The position numbers were made by a program, and so were the translations under genes. 64,000 bases of DNA from Kiritimatiellia bacterium (GTDB lineage Bacteria; Verrucomicrobiota; Kiritimatiellia; RFP12; UBA1067): NCBI GenBank assembly GCA_028686345.1, contig JAQUCE010000010.1, positions 1-64,000 of the forward strand, read 5' to 3'. Shown piece after piece: positions 1 to 7,748 of this stretch (position 1 is its first letter; each line of letters begins with the position of its first letter). The notes under the pieces were generated by a model that did no database searches, had not been told where the DNA came from, and worked only from the letters and a program-made list of their open reading frames with translations.

Positions 1-72
1 GAATCGCAGCTGCTCCTTGAACAGGCCAAGCGTCGCGTTGAAGAGCTGATTGAGCAGGCGGTGCAAGGATGA
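1..72 (+). CDS. C-terminal end of an unidentified protein (partial)
   Basis: An open frame runs from the window edge to a TGA at 70-72 and ends in a charged helical tail (AKRRVEELIEQAVQG). The stop overlaps the ATG of the next gene in an ATGA arrangement, so the two are probably translationally coupled in one operon. Only 23 residues are visible. Given the downstream rhuM and dndD genes it is likely another restriction or DNA-modification component, but the family cannot be told from this tail. Confidence 0.6.
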   Translation, partial: ESQLLLEQAKRRVEELIEQAVQG

Positions 73-1130
73 AGAAAAAACCAACATCACCCAATAACCC
101 CCCGTCAGACGGTGAAATCATTCTCTACACAACCGCTGACGGAAGACAGCGCATTGAAGTGCGCCTTGAAAATGAAACGGTCTGGCTTACTCAAAGGCTC
201 ATGGCCGATCTCTTTCAGACAACCACCGCAAATATAAACATTCACCTGAAAAATATCTTTGCCGAGGGAGAGTTGCAGGAAGATTCAGTTATTAAGGAAT
301 CCTTAATAACTGCCGCTGACGGCAAGCCCTACAAGACAAAGCTGTACCGGCTTGAAGTTATTATTGCGATCGGATTTAGGGTAAAATCTCACCGGGGCAC
401 TCAGTTTAGGCAGTGGGCAACCAAACGCCTGGCCGAATACATGGTCAAAGGTTTTACCATGGATGATGAGCGTCTTGCTGAACCCGGCGGCATTGATTAC
501 TTTGACGAACTTCTTGAACGCATCCGGGCCATCCGTGCCTCTGAAAAACGTTTTTATCAAAAAATACGTGATATTTATCAGACAAGTGTCGATTACGATC
601 CGAAAAACTCTATGACCCAGGAGTTCTTTGCGATCGTGCAGAATAAAATGATCTACGCGGCTTCCGGCAAAACAGCAGCTGAACTGATTGAAAGCAGGGC
701 CCACGCCGCTTTACCGAACATGGGGCTCACAACTTGGAAAGGCGCGGGGCGAGGGCGTGTTTTAACCAAGGCCGATGTAGTAATATCAAAAAATTATTTA
801 AGCCAGGATGAAGTATCAACCCTTGAATTGTTAGTGGGCCAATATCTCGATTTTGCCGAACTCCAGGCAAAGCGCAGAAAATCCATGACAATGAAGGAGT
901 GGATTGAAAAACTCGACTCTTTTTTACAGGTGAACGAACAGGAGATCCTCAGAAATGCCGGGAAAATATCGGCTAAAGTTGCAAAACAACTCGCTGAGGA
1001 TGAGTATGATAAGTTTGATGACAATCGCCGAAGCATTGAAGCTGATCAGGCTGACGAGGAACTTAAAAATGCAGTGAAAAAACTTGTCGAAGGGAAAGAT
1101 AAAGGAGGCAGGCATGAATCTGACAAATGA
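69..1130 (+). CDS. rhuM: RhuM family protein (virulence RhuM / Fic-associated-type)
   Basis: This 353-residue protein has the hallmark N-terminal block of RhuM proteins: a short acidic start, then WLTQRLMADLF with a helix-turn-helix look, then the stretch ending in the GFRVKSHRGTQFRQWA motif near residues 100-120. The rest is helical and charged. RhuM proteins are common passengers in restriction-modification and phage-defence loci. Their biochemical role is not established, and a DNA-binding or toxin-like function is only inference. The ATG overlaps the preceding stop (ATGA) and the 3' end overlaps the next small gene by 17 bases, so this is one cistron of a tightly packed operon. Its A+T content is visibly higher than that of genes after 5.4 kb. 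Confidence 0.85.
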   Translation: MKKKPTSPNNPPSDGEIILYTTADGRQRIEVRLENETVWLTQRLMADLFQTTTANINIHLKNIFAEGELQEDSVIKESLITAADGKPYKTKLYRLEVIIAIGFRVKSHRGTQFRQWATKRLAEYMVKGFTMDDERLAEPGGIDYFDELLERIRAIRASEKRFYQKIRDIYQTSVDYDPKNSMTQEFFAIVQNKMIYAASGKTAAELIESRAHAALPNMGLTTWKGAGRGRVLTKADVVISKNYLSQDEVSTLELLVGQYLDFAELQAKRRKSMTMKEWIEKLDSFLQVNEQEILRNAGKISAKVAKQLAEDEYDKFDDNRRSIEADQADEELKNAVKKLVEGKDKGGRHESDK

Positions 1131-1305
1131 AGATAATCAACTCTTGCGCGAACTATGCAGTCAGCATGAAGTGAGTTTTGACAAAGTAGTTAAACTGCTC
1201 GCCGCTGTTCGAGAGTATGAATTCAAAGAGCGTCGCTTCGGCATATATGACACATTGCGTGAAATCCTCAAGACCAAAGAAACCGAAGAAGGAAAAGCGC
1301 AATGA
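1114..1305 (+). CDS. Small DNA-modification-associated protein
   Basis: This 63-residue acidic and basic helical protein has no obvious catalytic motif. The start at 1114 is preferred over the ORF-track start at 1084 because AAAGGAGG lies five bases upstream. It overlaps the end of rhuM, and its own stop overlaps the dndD ATG by four bases. Small proteins like this are often annotated directly upstream of dndD genes as DNA-modification-system-associated small proteins. That naming is from memory and not checked. A structural or regulatory accessory role for the DndD/DndE machinery is inferred from position only. Confidence 0.6.
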   Translation: MNLTNEDNQLLRELCSQHEVSFDKVVKLLAAVREYEFKERRFGIYDTLREILKTKETEEGKAQ

Positions 1306-3290
1306 AACTTCGAAAACTGATTATTGAGAATTATAAATCATTTCAATTCCCTACAGAGATACAATTTCCAGATAACGAAAATGGTAAAAGCATTTTCTTG
1401 ATTGGCGGTATGAATGGGGCTGGAAAATCATCACTTCTGGAAGCCATCAATTTTTGTTTGTACGGTGCTAAGAATGAAGAGATCTTCAGGAACATCAATC
1501 GTAAGGAAAAGGCCCTTAATAACACTGCCGTTTCCTTTGAAATTGCACTTGAAGAAGATGATGGAGGAGAGTTAGTAGTCAAGCGTTCATGGACAGCCGG
1601 AACGATTGATGACCCGAAGGCAAAGGACTTAACCGAAAGATTGGTTGTTGTCAAAGATGGGAAGCGGGTTACTGTTCAAAACAAAGAGATCTGGCAAGAG
1701 TACATTCGCGCGGCAATCCCGCAGAGCATTACACAGTTTTTCTTCTTTGACGGTGAAAAAATACAGGAAATCGCATCCGATGATCATTCAGAGGTTCGCT
1801 TGCAGTCTTCGCTCGAGGCAGCTCTTGGTATTCAAAGTATAAATCGCCTTGCATCAGATATTGCTTACCTCAAACAGGAGGAGCGCAAGGGGTTTGTCGA
1901 TATAACGGATGCAGACCTTGAATTTAAAGAAAGCGAGCTAAAACGCGAAAAAAGCAAACTTGCAATCAAGCGAACAGAAAAAGATGAGGTCAAAGCCGAA
2001 ATAGATGCATTCACTGAGCAACAGGAAGATGCCAAAGTCCGCTTTCAGGCTATTTTCAATCAATCTCCCGAGTCAAAAGAAAAAATTCGTCAAAATGAAA
2101 AAAAGCGAATACAGCTCTCTAATCGATTGAGTCAATTGGAATCTGAAATAAAGATACTATGCGAATCTGTTTTGCCATTTGCGCTTGCCGGGAAATTTTT
2201 TGATGATATTCGACTTCAAATAGAGAGTGAAAGAACGACTGCACAGAGCGAGGCTATTCGTGAGCATTCAGCCGAGCTTGCAAAGAAAATTGTCCGTGTT
2301 GTAGAAGAGCCTGAACCAATCTTCAAAGAAAAGCTTTCTGCTGACAAGATGGCAGAACTTGAGAAGCGGATCGAAATCTTATTAAAAGATGGCAAGTCTA
2401 CTGGCATAGAAAAAATTCTCGGTCTTTCTGAGCGTGATGCCGCACGCGTATTGAATCAAATTGAGACTTTGGAAAAAAGCGACATATTTTTAATTGCGCC
2501 GCTTATTGAGGAGAAAAAAGAGCTTTGTATTCAGCTAAAAGACTTGGAATCTTCAGTTCGGAGCAAAGGAGCTTCGGAATCTGAGCAGGAACTTTTCGCG
2601 CAACTTCAAGAAATCATCGAGAGTAGTGCAATTCAAATAGGAAGAAAAACAGAACAGCTTCGTATTATAGAAGATGATCTTTTAGCTATTGATAACAGAA
2701 TCAAAGAGATAGAGTTGGAAATCGAGAGGTTGTATGAGAAGCACCATCTGTCAAAAGATAAAGCTGATTTTATTTCAGAGTGTAACGCTATATCGAATTT
2801 ATTGAATCAATTTGTAGTGAGGCTCAGGAAAAATAAAATTTATTTATTGCAAGAAAAGACGTTTGAAATGTATCGCTTGCTATCCAGTAAAGCGGGTTTG
2901 ATCAAAGATATTTTGATCGATGACAAAACTTATGAAATAAAAATTATTGACCGCTCCGGACATGAAATCAAGAAGTCAGGGCTTTCAGCGGGAGAAAAGG
3001 AAGTGTTTGCAATTTCTTTGCTATGGGGTCTTGCGCAGACGAGTCAGCTGAAACTGCCAATAATCATAGACACCCCACTTTCCAGACTTGATAGTATGCA
3101 CCGTGACAATATTGTAAACAATTACTTCCCTAATGCTGGTGAACAGGTTATTGTTCTTTCAACCGATACTGAAATCGACACAAACTACTATCGAAGCCTA
3201 AAGAGTCATCTTGCTGGCGCTGCAAAGCTTGAGTTCGATCATAAACAAGAGCTTACAACGGTTAAGACTGGTTATTTCTGGGAGGGTTAA
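1302..3290 (+). CDS. dndD: DndD-like SMC/RecN-type ATPase of DNA sulfur modification
   Basis: This is a 662-residue ABC/SMC-type ATPase. The N-terminus (KLRKLIIENYKSF) leads into a Walker A (GMNGAGKSS) near residue 40. A long charged coiled-coil middle (about 200-500) follows, then an ABC signature (LSAGEKE) near 560 and a Walker B (IIIDTPLSRLD) near 590. This matches DndD, the ATPase that works with DndC and DndE to put phosphorothioate sulfur into the DNA backbone. Related SMC-like ATPases also occur in restriction modules, so modification versus restriction is not settled by this gene alone. The ATG overlaps the previous stop, and the next gene starts two bases after its stop. The A+T-rich codon use suggests a horizontally acquired island. 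Confidence 0.82.
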   Translation: MKLRKLIIENYKSFQFPTEIQFPDNENGKSIFLIGGMNGAGKSSLLEAINFCLYGAKNEEIFRNINRKEKALNNTAVSFEIALEEDDGGELVVKRSWTAGTIDDPKAKDLTERLVVVKDGKRVTVQNKEIWQEYIRAAIPQSITQFFFFDGEKIQEIASDDHSEVRLQSSLEAALGIQSINRLASDIAYLKQEERKGFVDITDADLEFKESELKREKSKLAIKRTEKDEVKAEIDAFTEQQEDAKVRFQAIFNQSPESKEKIRQNEKKRIQLSNRLSQLESEIKILCESVLPFALAGKFFDDIRLQIESERTTAQSEAIREHSAELAKKIVRVVEEPEPIFKEKLSADKMAELEKRIEILLKDGKSTGIEKILGLSERDAARVLNQIETLEKSDIFLIAPLIEEKKELCIQLKDLESSVRSKGASESEQELFAQLQEIIESSAIQIGRKTEQLRIIEDDLLAIDNRIKEIELEIERLYEKHHLSKDKADFISECNAISNLLNQFVVRLRKNKIYLLQEKTFEMYRLLSSKAGLIKDILIDDKTYEIKIIDRSGHEIKKSGLSAGEKEVFAISLLWGLAQTSQLKLPIIIDTPLSRLDSMHRDNIVNNYFPNAGEQVIVLSTDTEIDTNYYRSLKSHLAGAAKLEFDHKQELTTVKTGYFWEG

Positions 3291-3292
3291 CA

Positions 3293-4819
3293 ATGGCAGA
3301 CAGATTATATACAACAAGGGAGACCGATGAGATCCTAAGCGCGCTCCGGCTTGAAACTAAACTCGAAAAATACATTCTTGCTCGAATAGCCTTCTCTTTT
3401 TCATTAAGCGAGGATGGCAAAAGTGTTCCTATTTCATCTGACTTTAGCGGTGCAGAGATTAAAAGGCCAACCTTTGTTGGTCAGGATGAACTATTTATAA
3501 AAACGTTTATTCGGGATGTTTACAAAAAAAATGAAATAGAGGAAGATGAGTTTTATTCAAACAAATCAATTATAAAAAACCATATTGATAACGGGGCTCG
3601 CAAGCTAAAAAAGATGTTTGAAGAGTCAGGTAACAATGCTGACCTTCTAATTAAAAAACTTGTGGATAAGATCGAATTTAGAGGCAGAAGAGAGGTTCTA
3701 GGAAAGGGCTTTGAGATTCTCTTAGGTAAAGAATTATTGCAAAAAAATGATGTTTTCATGGATCTGAATAATACGGCAATTCATGCAAATTCACACTTAG
3801 CAATAATGGGAAAACCTGGTGTAGGTAAAACACAATTCCTTTTAAAGATTCTCACTGACATTCGGTTCCAGTCAAATTTCCAAACTAATTTTATCTATTT
3901 TGACTATAAGGGAGATGTCGCTGAGAATCAAAAGTTTTGTGAAATCGCAAAAGTTCAACCTTTTCGACTGCTGCAAGGAGCTCAAACGCTGCCGATCAAT
4001 CCATTCATTCTACCTTCTTATGATGAACAAACCATCAACATATCAGCTAGAGAAAAGGCCGAGAGTTTTGCCTCAATAAACTCAAAGCTTGGTGTTGTTC
4101 AGAAAGGCGCTATGACTGAAGCGATACGAGCTGCATATGCGATGCGGGCAAACTACGATAAACCATATCCGGATTTCAGAGATGTGTATCAAATTGCCAG
4201 TACCGCTTACGAAGAGGAAGGGAAGCGTGATGACAGCTTAATCGAAGTTCTTCGCGATCTATCTGATTTCAATCTTTTCTGGTCGCATGGCTCTGAATTG
4301 CCTCCTATCGAAAAATTAACCGACCGAACATTGCTAATTGATGTTCATGCAATGCCGGTTTTGAAAGAGCTTGTAGCCTATCTGGTAATTGAAAGACTAT
4401 ATAAAGAGATGTCGCTATTACCAGACAGCCCTATCAATGATAACAAGCGCACAATACGAACAATATTAGTCATTGATGAAGCTCATAATTATCTTGGACA
4501 AAAAAATATTTTCTTGCAAAGGATAATCCGAGAAGGGCGTTCAAAAGGCATTGTTGTTTTCTTTGCAAGTCAGTCCCCGAATGACTATCAGCAAAAGTTT
4601 TTTAATTTCCAAGAATTACTTGAATTTGCATATATGTTTCAATGTGAAGGGGTTTCCTCTTCCTCAATTCAAGATATTTTAGGCTGCAGTCCTAAAACGG
4701 CAAAGGATCTTCAAACTGAAGTGGCGCGGCTTGAACCGTGGCAAGTGATAAGTAGAAGTCAGGATAAAAAAGATGAGTTTGTTAAATTTACGGCAGAAGC
4801 ATTTTTTAAGAACTATTAG
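3293..4819 (+). CDS. dndE: DndE-like domain fused to a HerA/FtsK-type ATPase
   Basis: This is a 508-residue two-part protein. Residues about 5-130 resemble DndE: an NxLARIAFSFSL-like helix, then a helix-rich region with NHIDNGARKL. DndE normally stands alone at about 110-130 residues. From about 160 onward there is a HerA-type ATPase, with Walker A (GKPGVGKTQ) near 172 and Walker B (LVIDEAHNYL) near 393, followed by a REGRSKG arginine-finger-like segment. DndE binds nicked DNA in sulfur-modification complexes, and HerA-like ATPases occur in the matching restriction modules (DptH). The fusion would join the two roles in one chain, which is inference. It is the last gene of the operon; a repeat-rich gap follows. 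DndC and DndB homologues are not in the window. Confidence 0.75.
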   Translation: MADRLYTTRETDEILSALRLETKLEKYILARIAFSFSLSEDGKSVPISSDFSGAEIKRPTFVGQDELFIKTFIRDVYKKNEIEEDEFYSNKSIIKNHIDNGARKLKKMFEESGNNADLLIKKLVDKIEFRGRREVLGKGFEILLGKELLQKNDVFMDLNNTAIHANSHLAIMGKPGVGKTQFLLKILTDIRFQSNFQTNFIYFDYKGDVAENQKFCEIAKVQPFRLLQGAQTLPINPFILPSYDEQTINISAREKAESFASINSKLGVVQKGAMTEAIRAAYAMRANYDKPYPDFRDVYQIASTAYEEEGKRDDSLIEVLRDLSDFNLFWSHGSELPPIEKLTDRTLLIDVHAMPVLKELVAYLVIERLYKEMSLLPDSPINDNKRTIRTILVIDEAHNYLGQKNIFLQRIIREGRSKGIVVFFASQSPNDYQQKFFNFQELLEFAYMFQCEGVSSSSIQDILGCSPKTAKDLQTEVARLEPWQVISRSQDKKDEFVKFTAEAFFKNY

Positions 4820-4983
4820 ATAGAAGCTTGTGGGAGTTTAAATGAAATTTGTAGTACAGGCGTTAGCCTGATTCAAAGCGGGTTATTGAGACGTTACTGT
4901 AAAAGTGATAATGGAGTAGTGCAAGCATCTTGCGTGACACAGATAAAATTTCATTTATATTTGGAGTGAATAAAGCGTAAAAT

Positions 4984-5061
4984 CGTGCTGGGATTTTGAC
5001 GCTTCGCGTCTCTATGTTGTTGCGTGCTGGGATTTTGACGCTTCGCGTCTCTATGTTGTTG
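4984..5061. repeat. 39-bp tandem duplication
   Basis: Two perfect head-to-tail copies of a 39-bp unit beginning CGTGCTGGGATTTTGACGC. Each unit contains the small inverted repeat GACGCTTCGCGTC. Two copies without spacers do not make a CRISPR. The second copy runs straight into the dispersed module shared with 55036-55140. Confidence 0.9.
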
Positions 5062-5147
5062 CGCATCAAATCTTTATCCGAAAAAAGAGCCTGTTTTCGG
5101 CCTTTAGAAGGCGATTTAGAGTGTGTTTTTGAGGTTTTAAGGGAGCT
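5041..5147. repeat. Dispersed ~105-bp module, copy 1 (family R8)
   Basis: The reverse complement of this stretch aligns with 55036-55140. Shared blocks include AAAAACACACTC, AAATCGCCTTC and GCAACAACAT, in the same order and spacing but with scattered differences. One copy follows the dnd island and the other precedes the rrf2 gene. No coding function is apparent. Confidence 0.75.
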
Positions 5148-5497
5148 AGATCCACGCAGTAGCGCGGAGTGGAGAAATACGTGAGTGAAGGAGGCGTGTC
5201 TTTTGTGCGGTAGCAATGTAGGTCCGGCTTCCAGCCGGACATGGCCCGATGCAAGGGGATCCGTTGAAATCTGGCTTCGCCTTTGGTTGACGATGATGTG
5301 CTCATTCAAGCTGGAAGCGTGAAATGAAATTTCATCAACTTATGAAGATGGTTGTCTGAACTTCTTGTTTTTCATGACAAGAGTTGAAAGAATAGCAATG
5401 AAACGCCTATAAACGTTCGATAGGCAACTTTCAGTAAAGAACAACGATTTGTTTCTGCGGCCCGTAAGGGGCAAAACTTTAAAAAGGAAAGCAATTT

Positions 5498-6649
5498 ATG
5501 ATTTGCGGCATGGATATTCTTCTGGAACAGCACGGCGAGCTGCTGAAAGGGCGGCGGATCGGGCTGTTGAGTCATCAGGCAGCTTTGGTTGCAACAGGTG
5601 CAACCTCGGCCCAGGCACTGCGCAAGAGGGTGGGGCAATCGCTGGGGGCGCTCTTCGGTCCTGAACATGGCTTTATGGGGCAGGCGCTGGCCGGTGAGGA
5701 AACCTTCTCCACAATCCACCCGGAGTGGAAAATCCCGGTACACTCGCTCTACGGGGCGATGCGCGCGCCCTCGCCGGAGATGCTCCACGGCCTGGATCTA
5801 GTGATCTGCGACTTGCAGGATCTTGGGGTGCGTTGCTACACCTATCTCGCGACCATGGCCAATATGCTGCGAGCTTGCCGCGAAGCGGGGGTTGCGATGA
5901 TCGTGACTGACCGTCCCATTCCGCTGCCGTTGATTGTTGACGGAGCTATGCCCCACCCCGACTGCCTGAGTTTTGTGGCGCCCTGCAACCTGCCGATGGT
6001 TTACGGCATGACACCGGCTGAGACCGCGTTGTGGCTGAATCAGGATCACGGGGGAAGCGAGATGCTGCGGGTCATTCCCATGCAAGATTGGCAGCGTTCC
6101 TGCTCAGTGATGGGCGGGGAGCAGGGAGAGTTCATGCCGCCATCTCCGTCGATTCAAAGCCGCGAGAGTGCTCTGGCCTATCCTGTCGCGGTTTTCAGTG
6201 AGGCGCTGCCCGGTATTGATTGCGGGCGGGGCACCAATCTGGCCTTCCGTGTGATCGGGGCACCCTGGCTGGAGCCGGAGAAATTTTGTCAGCACCTAGC
6301 CAGTTTCAAGGTTAAGGGGGTGAGTTTCCACCCTTATCGTTATACTGCAGCGGTGCAACCCCTGGCCGGGCAAGAGCTGGGGGCGGTTCGCATCTCGGTC
6401 ACAGAGGCGGCGCTGTTCCATCCAATTGAGTGCTCTTTGCTGCTGCTGCGTGAACTGGCGGAGTGTTATGGGGAGCAAAGGGTATGGCAGCATCAAGGGG
6501 TCAGGAGCAAGTGGTTTGATCAGCTCTATGGCGATCCTCAGGTGCGTCTTCAGCTGCGGCAGGGGGTGGCGCTGAAAAAGATTTTCGCGGGGTGGCGGGA
6601 TGATCGGAGCGGGTTTATGGAGGAGCGTCAGCGGGCGTTGCTCTATTAG
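5498..6649 (+). CDS. DUF1343 / NamZ-type exo-beta-N-acetylmuramidase-like protein
   Basis: This 383-residue protein matches the DUF1343 family, named NamZ for the exo-lytic N-acetylmuramidase that takes MurNAc from peptidoglycan fragments. Conserved landmarks are GLLSHQAA near residue 25, FGPEHGF near 55, DLQDLGVRCYTY near 105 and the GMTPAE motif near 170. Length is normal for the family. The start has AAAAAGGAAAG upstream. Unusually, no signal peptide is visible, so it would act in the cytoplasm on imported muropeptides or on another substrate. It stands alone. Its TAG stop begins a TAGTCGCTTA piece of repeat family R1. Confidence 0.85.
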   Translation: MICGMDILLEQHGELLKGRRIGLLSHQAALVATGATSAQALRKRVGQSLGALFGPEHGFMGQALAGEETFSTIHPEWKIPVHSLYGAMRAPSPEMLHGLDLVICDLQDLGVRCYTYLATMANMLRACREAGVAMIVTDRPIPLPLIVDGAMPHPDCLSFVAPCNLPMVYGMTPAETALWLNQDHGGSEMLRVIPMQDWQRSCSVMGGEQGEFMPPSPSIQSRESALAYPVAVFSEALPGIDCGRGTNLAFRVIGAPWLEPEKFCQHLASFKVKGVSFHPYRYTAAVQPLAGQELGAVRISVTEAALFHPIECSLLLLRELAECYGEQRVWQHQGVRSKWFDQLYGDPQVRLQLRQGVALKKIFAGWRDDRSGFMEERQRALLY

Positions 6650-6710
6650 TCGCTTACCAAAGGGCAAGACAAACATATCCTTAAAAACATGTTGTCGGGG
6701 CTCTGCTCCC

Positions 6711-6798
6711 AATCCTAATCCCAATCTTAATCTCTTTTGACCAGTCACCGGCAGCCATTGTTTGATTAGGATTACGATTAGGATTGAGATTAGGATTT
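6711..6798. repeat. GATTAGGATT inverted/direct repeat cluster
   Basis: The left part reads AATCCTAATCCCAATCTTAATC (6711-6732). The right part has GATTAGGATT twice followed by GAGATTAGGATTT (6763-6798). The two sides can pair into an imperfect long stem just downstream of the DUF1343 gene. A weak transcription-terminating or RNA-stabilising role is possible but there is no U-tract. Confidence 0.6.
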
Positions 6799-6799
6799 C

Positions 6800-6818
6800 T
6801 TAGGGACAGGCACTGATT
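6800..6818 (+). repeat. 19-bp repeat TTAGGGACAGGCACTGATT, copy 1 (R7)
   Basis: Identical 19-bp copies occur at 22815-22833 and 50215-50233, all on the same strand and all in gene-free gaps. Such length and identity are not expected by chance in 64 kb. No function is evident. Confidence 0.85.
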
Positions 6819-7748
6819 TTTCCTATGAATGAAAGCTAACAGCTTAGTTAATTTTTCGGTACATTTTTTTTTAACCACGAAAATCACGAAAAGCACGAAA
6901 GGGGTGCATAGTTGATTTAAACGTGACCTTACGCGAATGGGGCGTAGCAGGGATGAAATACCCTTATCCTTTCGCGGAGATTCGCGGGCAAAAAATTGGT
7001 TGCCTGCCTGTGCGTTGCACGCAGACAGGCGGCTATGCTGCGCTAGGTTCCTTGTGGTTTCAAAAATTAAAGTGCAATCGTTTTGACCCCCTATGTCCAG
7101 TGATATGGTTGGCAACCGGCGATGTCCGATTGGAAATCGGACCTACGTTGCTCACGCACTTCCGCATGTCGCGCGACTTGCAAGCTTAACTCAAGTTGAA
7201 ACTGTAGGGTTGGCTCTCAGAGCCAATCAAAGATCATGAAATCCCATGACGCGCCTTTGACGAACAGCCACCTGGCACCCACAAATTGCTTCATCCTCCT
7301 TCGCCAAGGCTACGGCGGACACGATAGAAGCAACCCTACACCCCATGGCGCGCCTTTCACGAACTAAATCATAACACGACCGACCATGCTGCGCGACGAT
7401 GTTGGTGGACGATTGGGATCACGCGGGAAATCGTCCACCAGCATCGTCGCACAGCATCGTCAACCGATGCCGCTGGCAGAGCGACTGCTACACATGCGCT
7501 GCACTGCGGAGTGCAAGGGTTGTCGTTCGGTGTAGTAGCCGCTCTACGAGCGGCATTTTGCTACAGGCTCAGGACAAGCATGGTAGATTACGGCAATAAA
7601 ATTTAGCAGCGCGATATTTTTTGAGCGTGATTGGATGTCTGAAAATGAAGTACCTCAAGCTTCCAGCTTGAATGAAAATGTTCTCTGCAAGCAAGATGCT
7701 TGCACTACTCCATTATAAACTTTTAAGGTAACTACTCAACAACCTGCT

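Larger units (their letters stand above)
4820..5497. repeat. Repeat-bearing gap after the dnd island
   Basis: No gene is supported in these 680 bases. The gap holds a GTGCAAGCATCTTGC element (4920-4936), a 39-bp tandem duplication (4984-5061) and a roughly 105-bp module (5041-5147) that recurs inverted at 55036-55140. It also holds a TTCTCCACTCCGCGC-type module (about 5146-5176) and a GGTCCGGCTTCCAGCCGGAC hairpin (about 5220-5239). The ORF at 4863-5309 on the minus strand is a by-product of these repeats. Confidence 0.7.
6650..7748. repeat. 1.1-kb repeat mosaic
   Basis: No gene is supported. In order it holds a TAGTCGCTTA fragment (R1), then GATTAGGATT-type direct and inverted repeats (6711-6798). 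It then holds the 19-bp TTAGGGACAGGCACTGATT (6800-6818), an AACCACGAAAATCACGAAAAGCACGAAA run (about 6871-6900) and a CGATTGGAAATCGG hairpin element (7123-7151, R3). The GTAGGGTTG/GGCGCGCCTTT modules (7204-7366, R4) and the GATGTTGGTGGACGATT / CATCGTCGCACAGCATCGT module (about 7397-7560, R2) follow. The GCAAGATGCTTGCAC element (about 7688-7702) ends the gap, and CTCAACAACCTGCTTTAGA touches the stop codon of the next gene. Confidence 0.75.

Noticed and set aside
4984-5061. Possible CRISPR array
   Set aside because: Only two 39-bp units without spacers; a tandem duplication. No cas genes in the window.
4863-5309. 148-residue minus-strand ORF
   Set aside because: Made of the 39-bp tandem and R8 repeat; the protein itself contains the duplicated NNIETRSVKIPAR, a sign of non-coding repeat.
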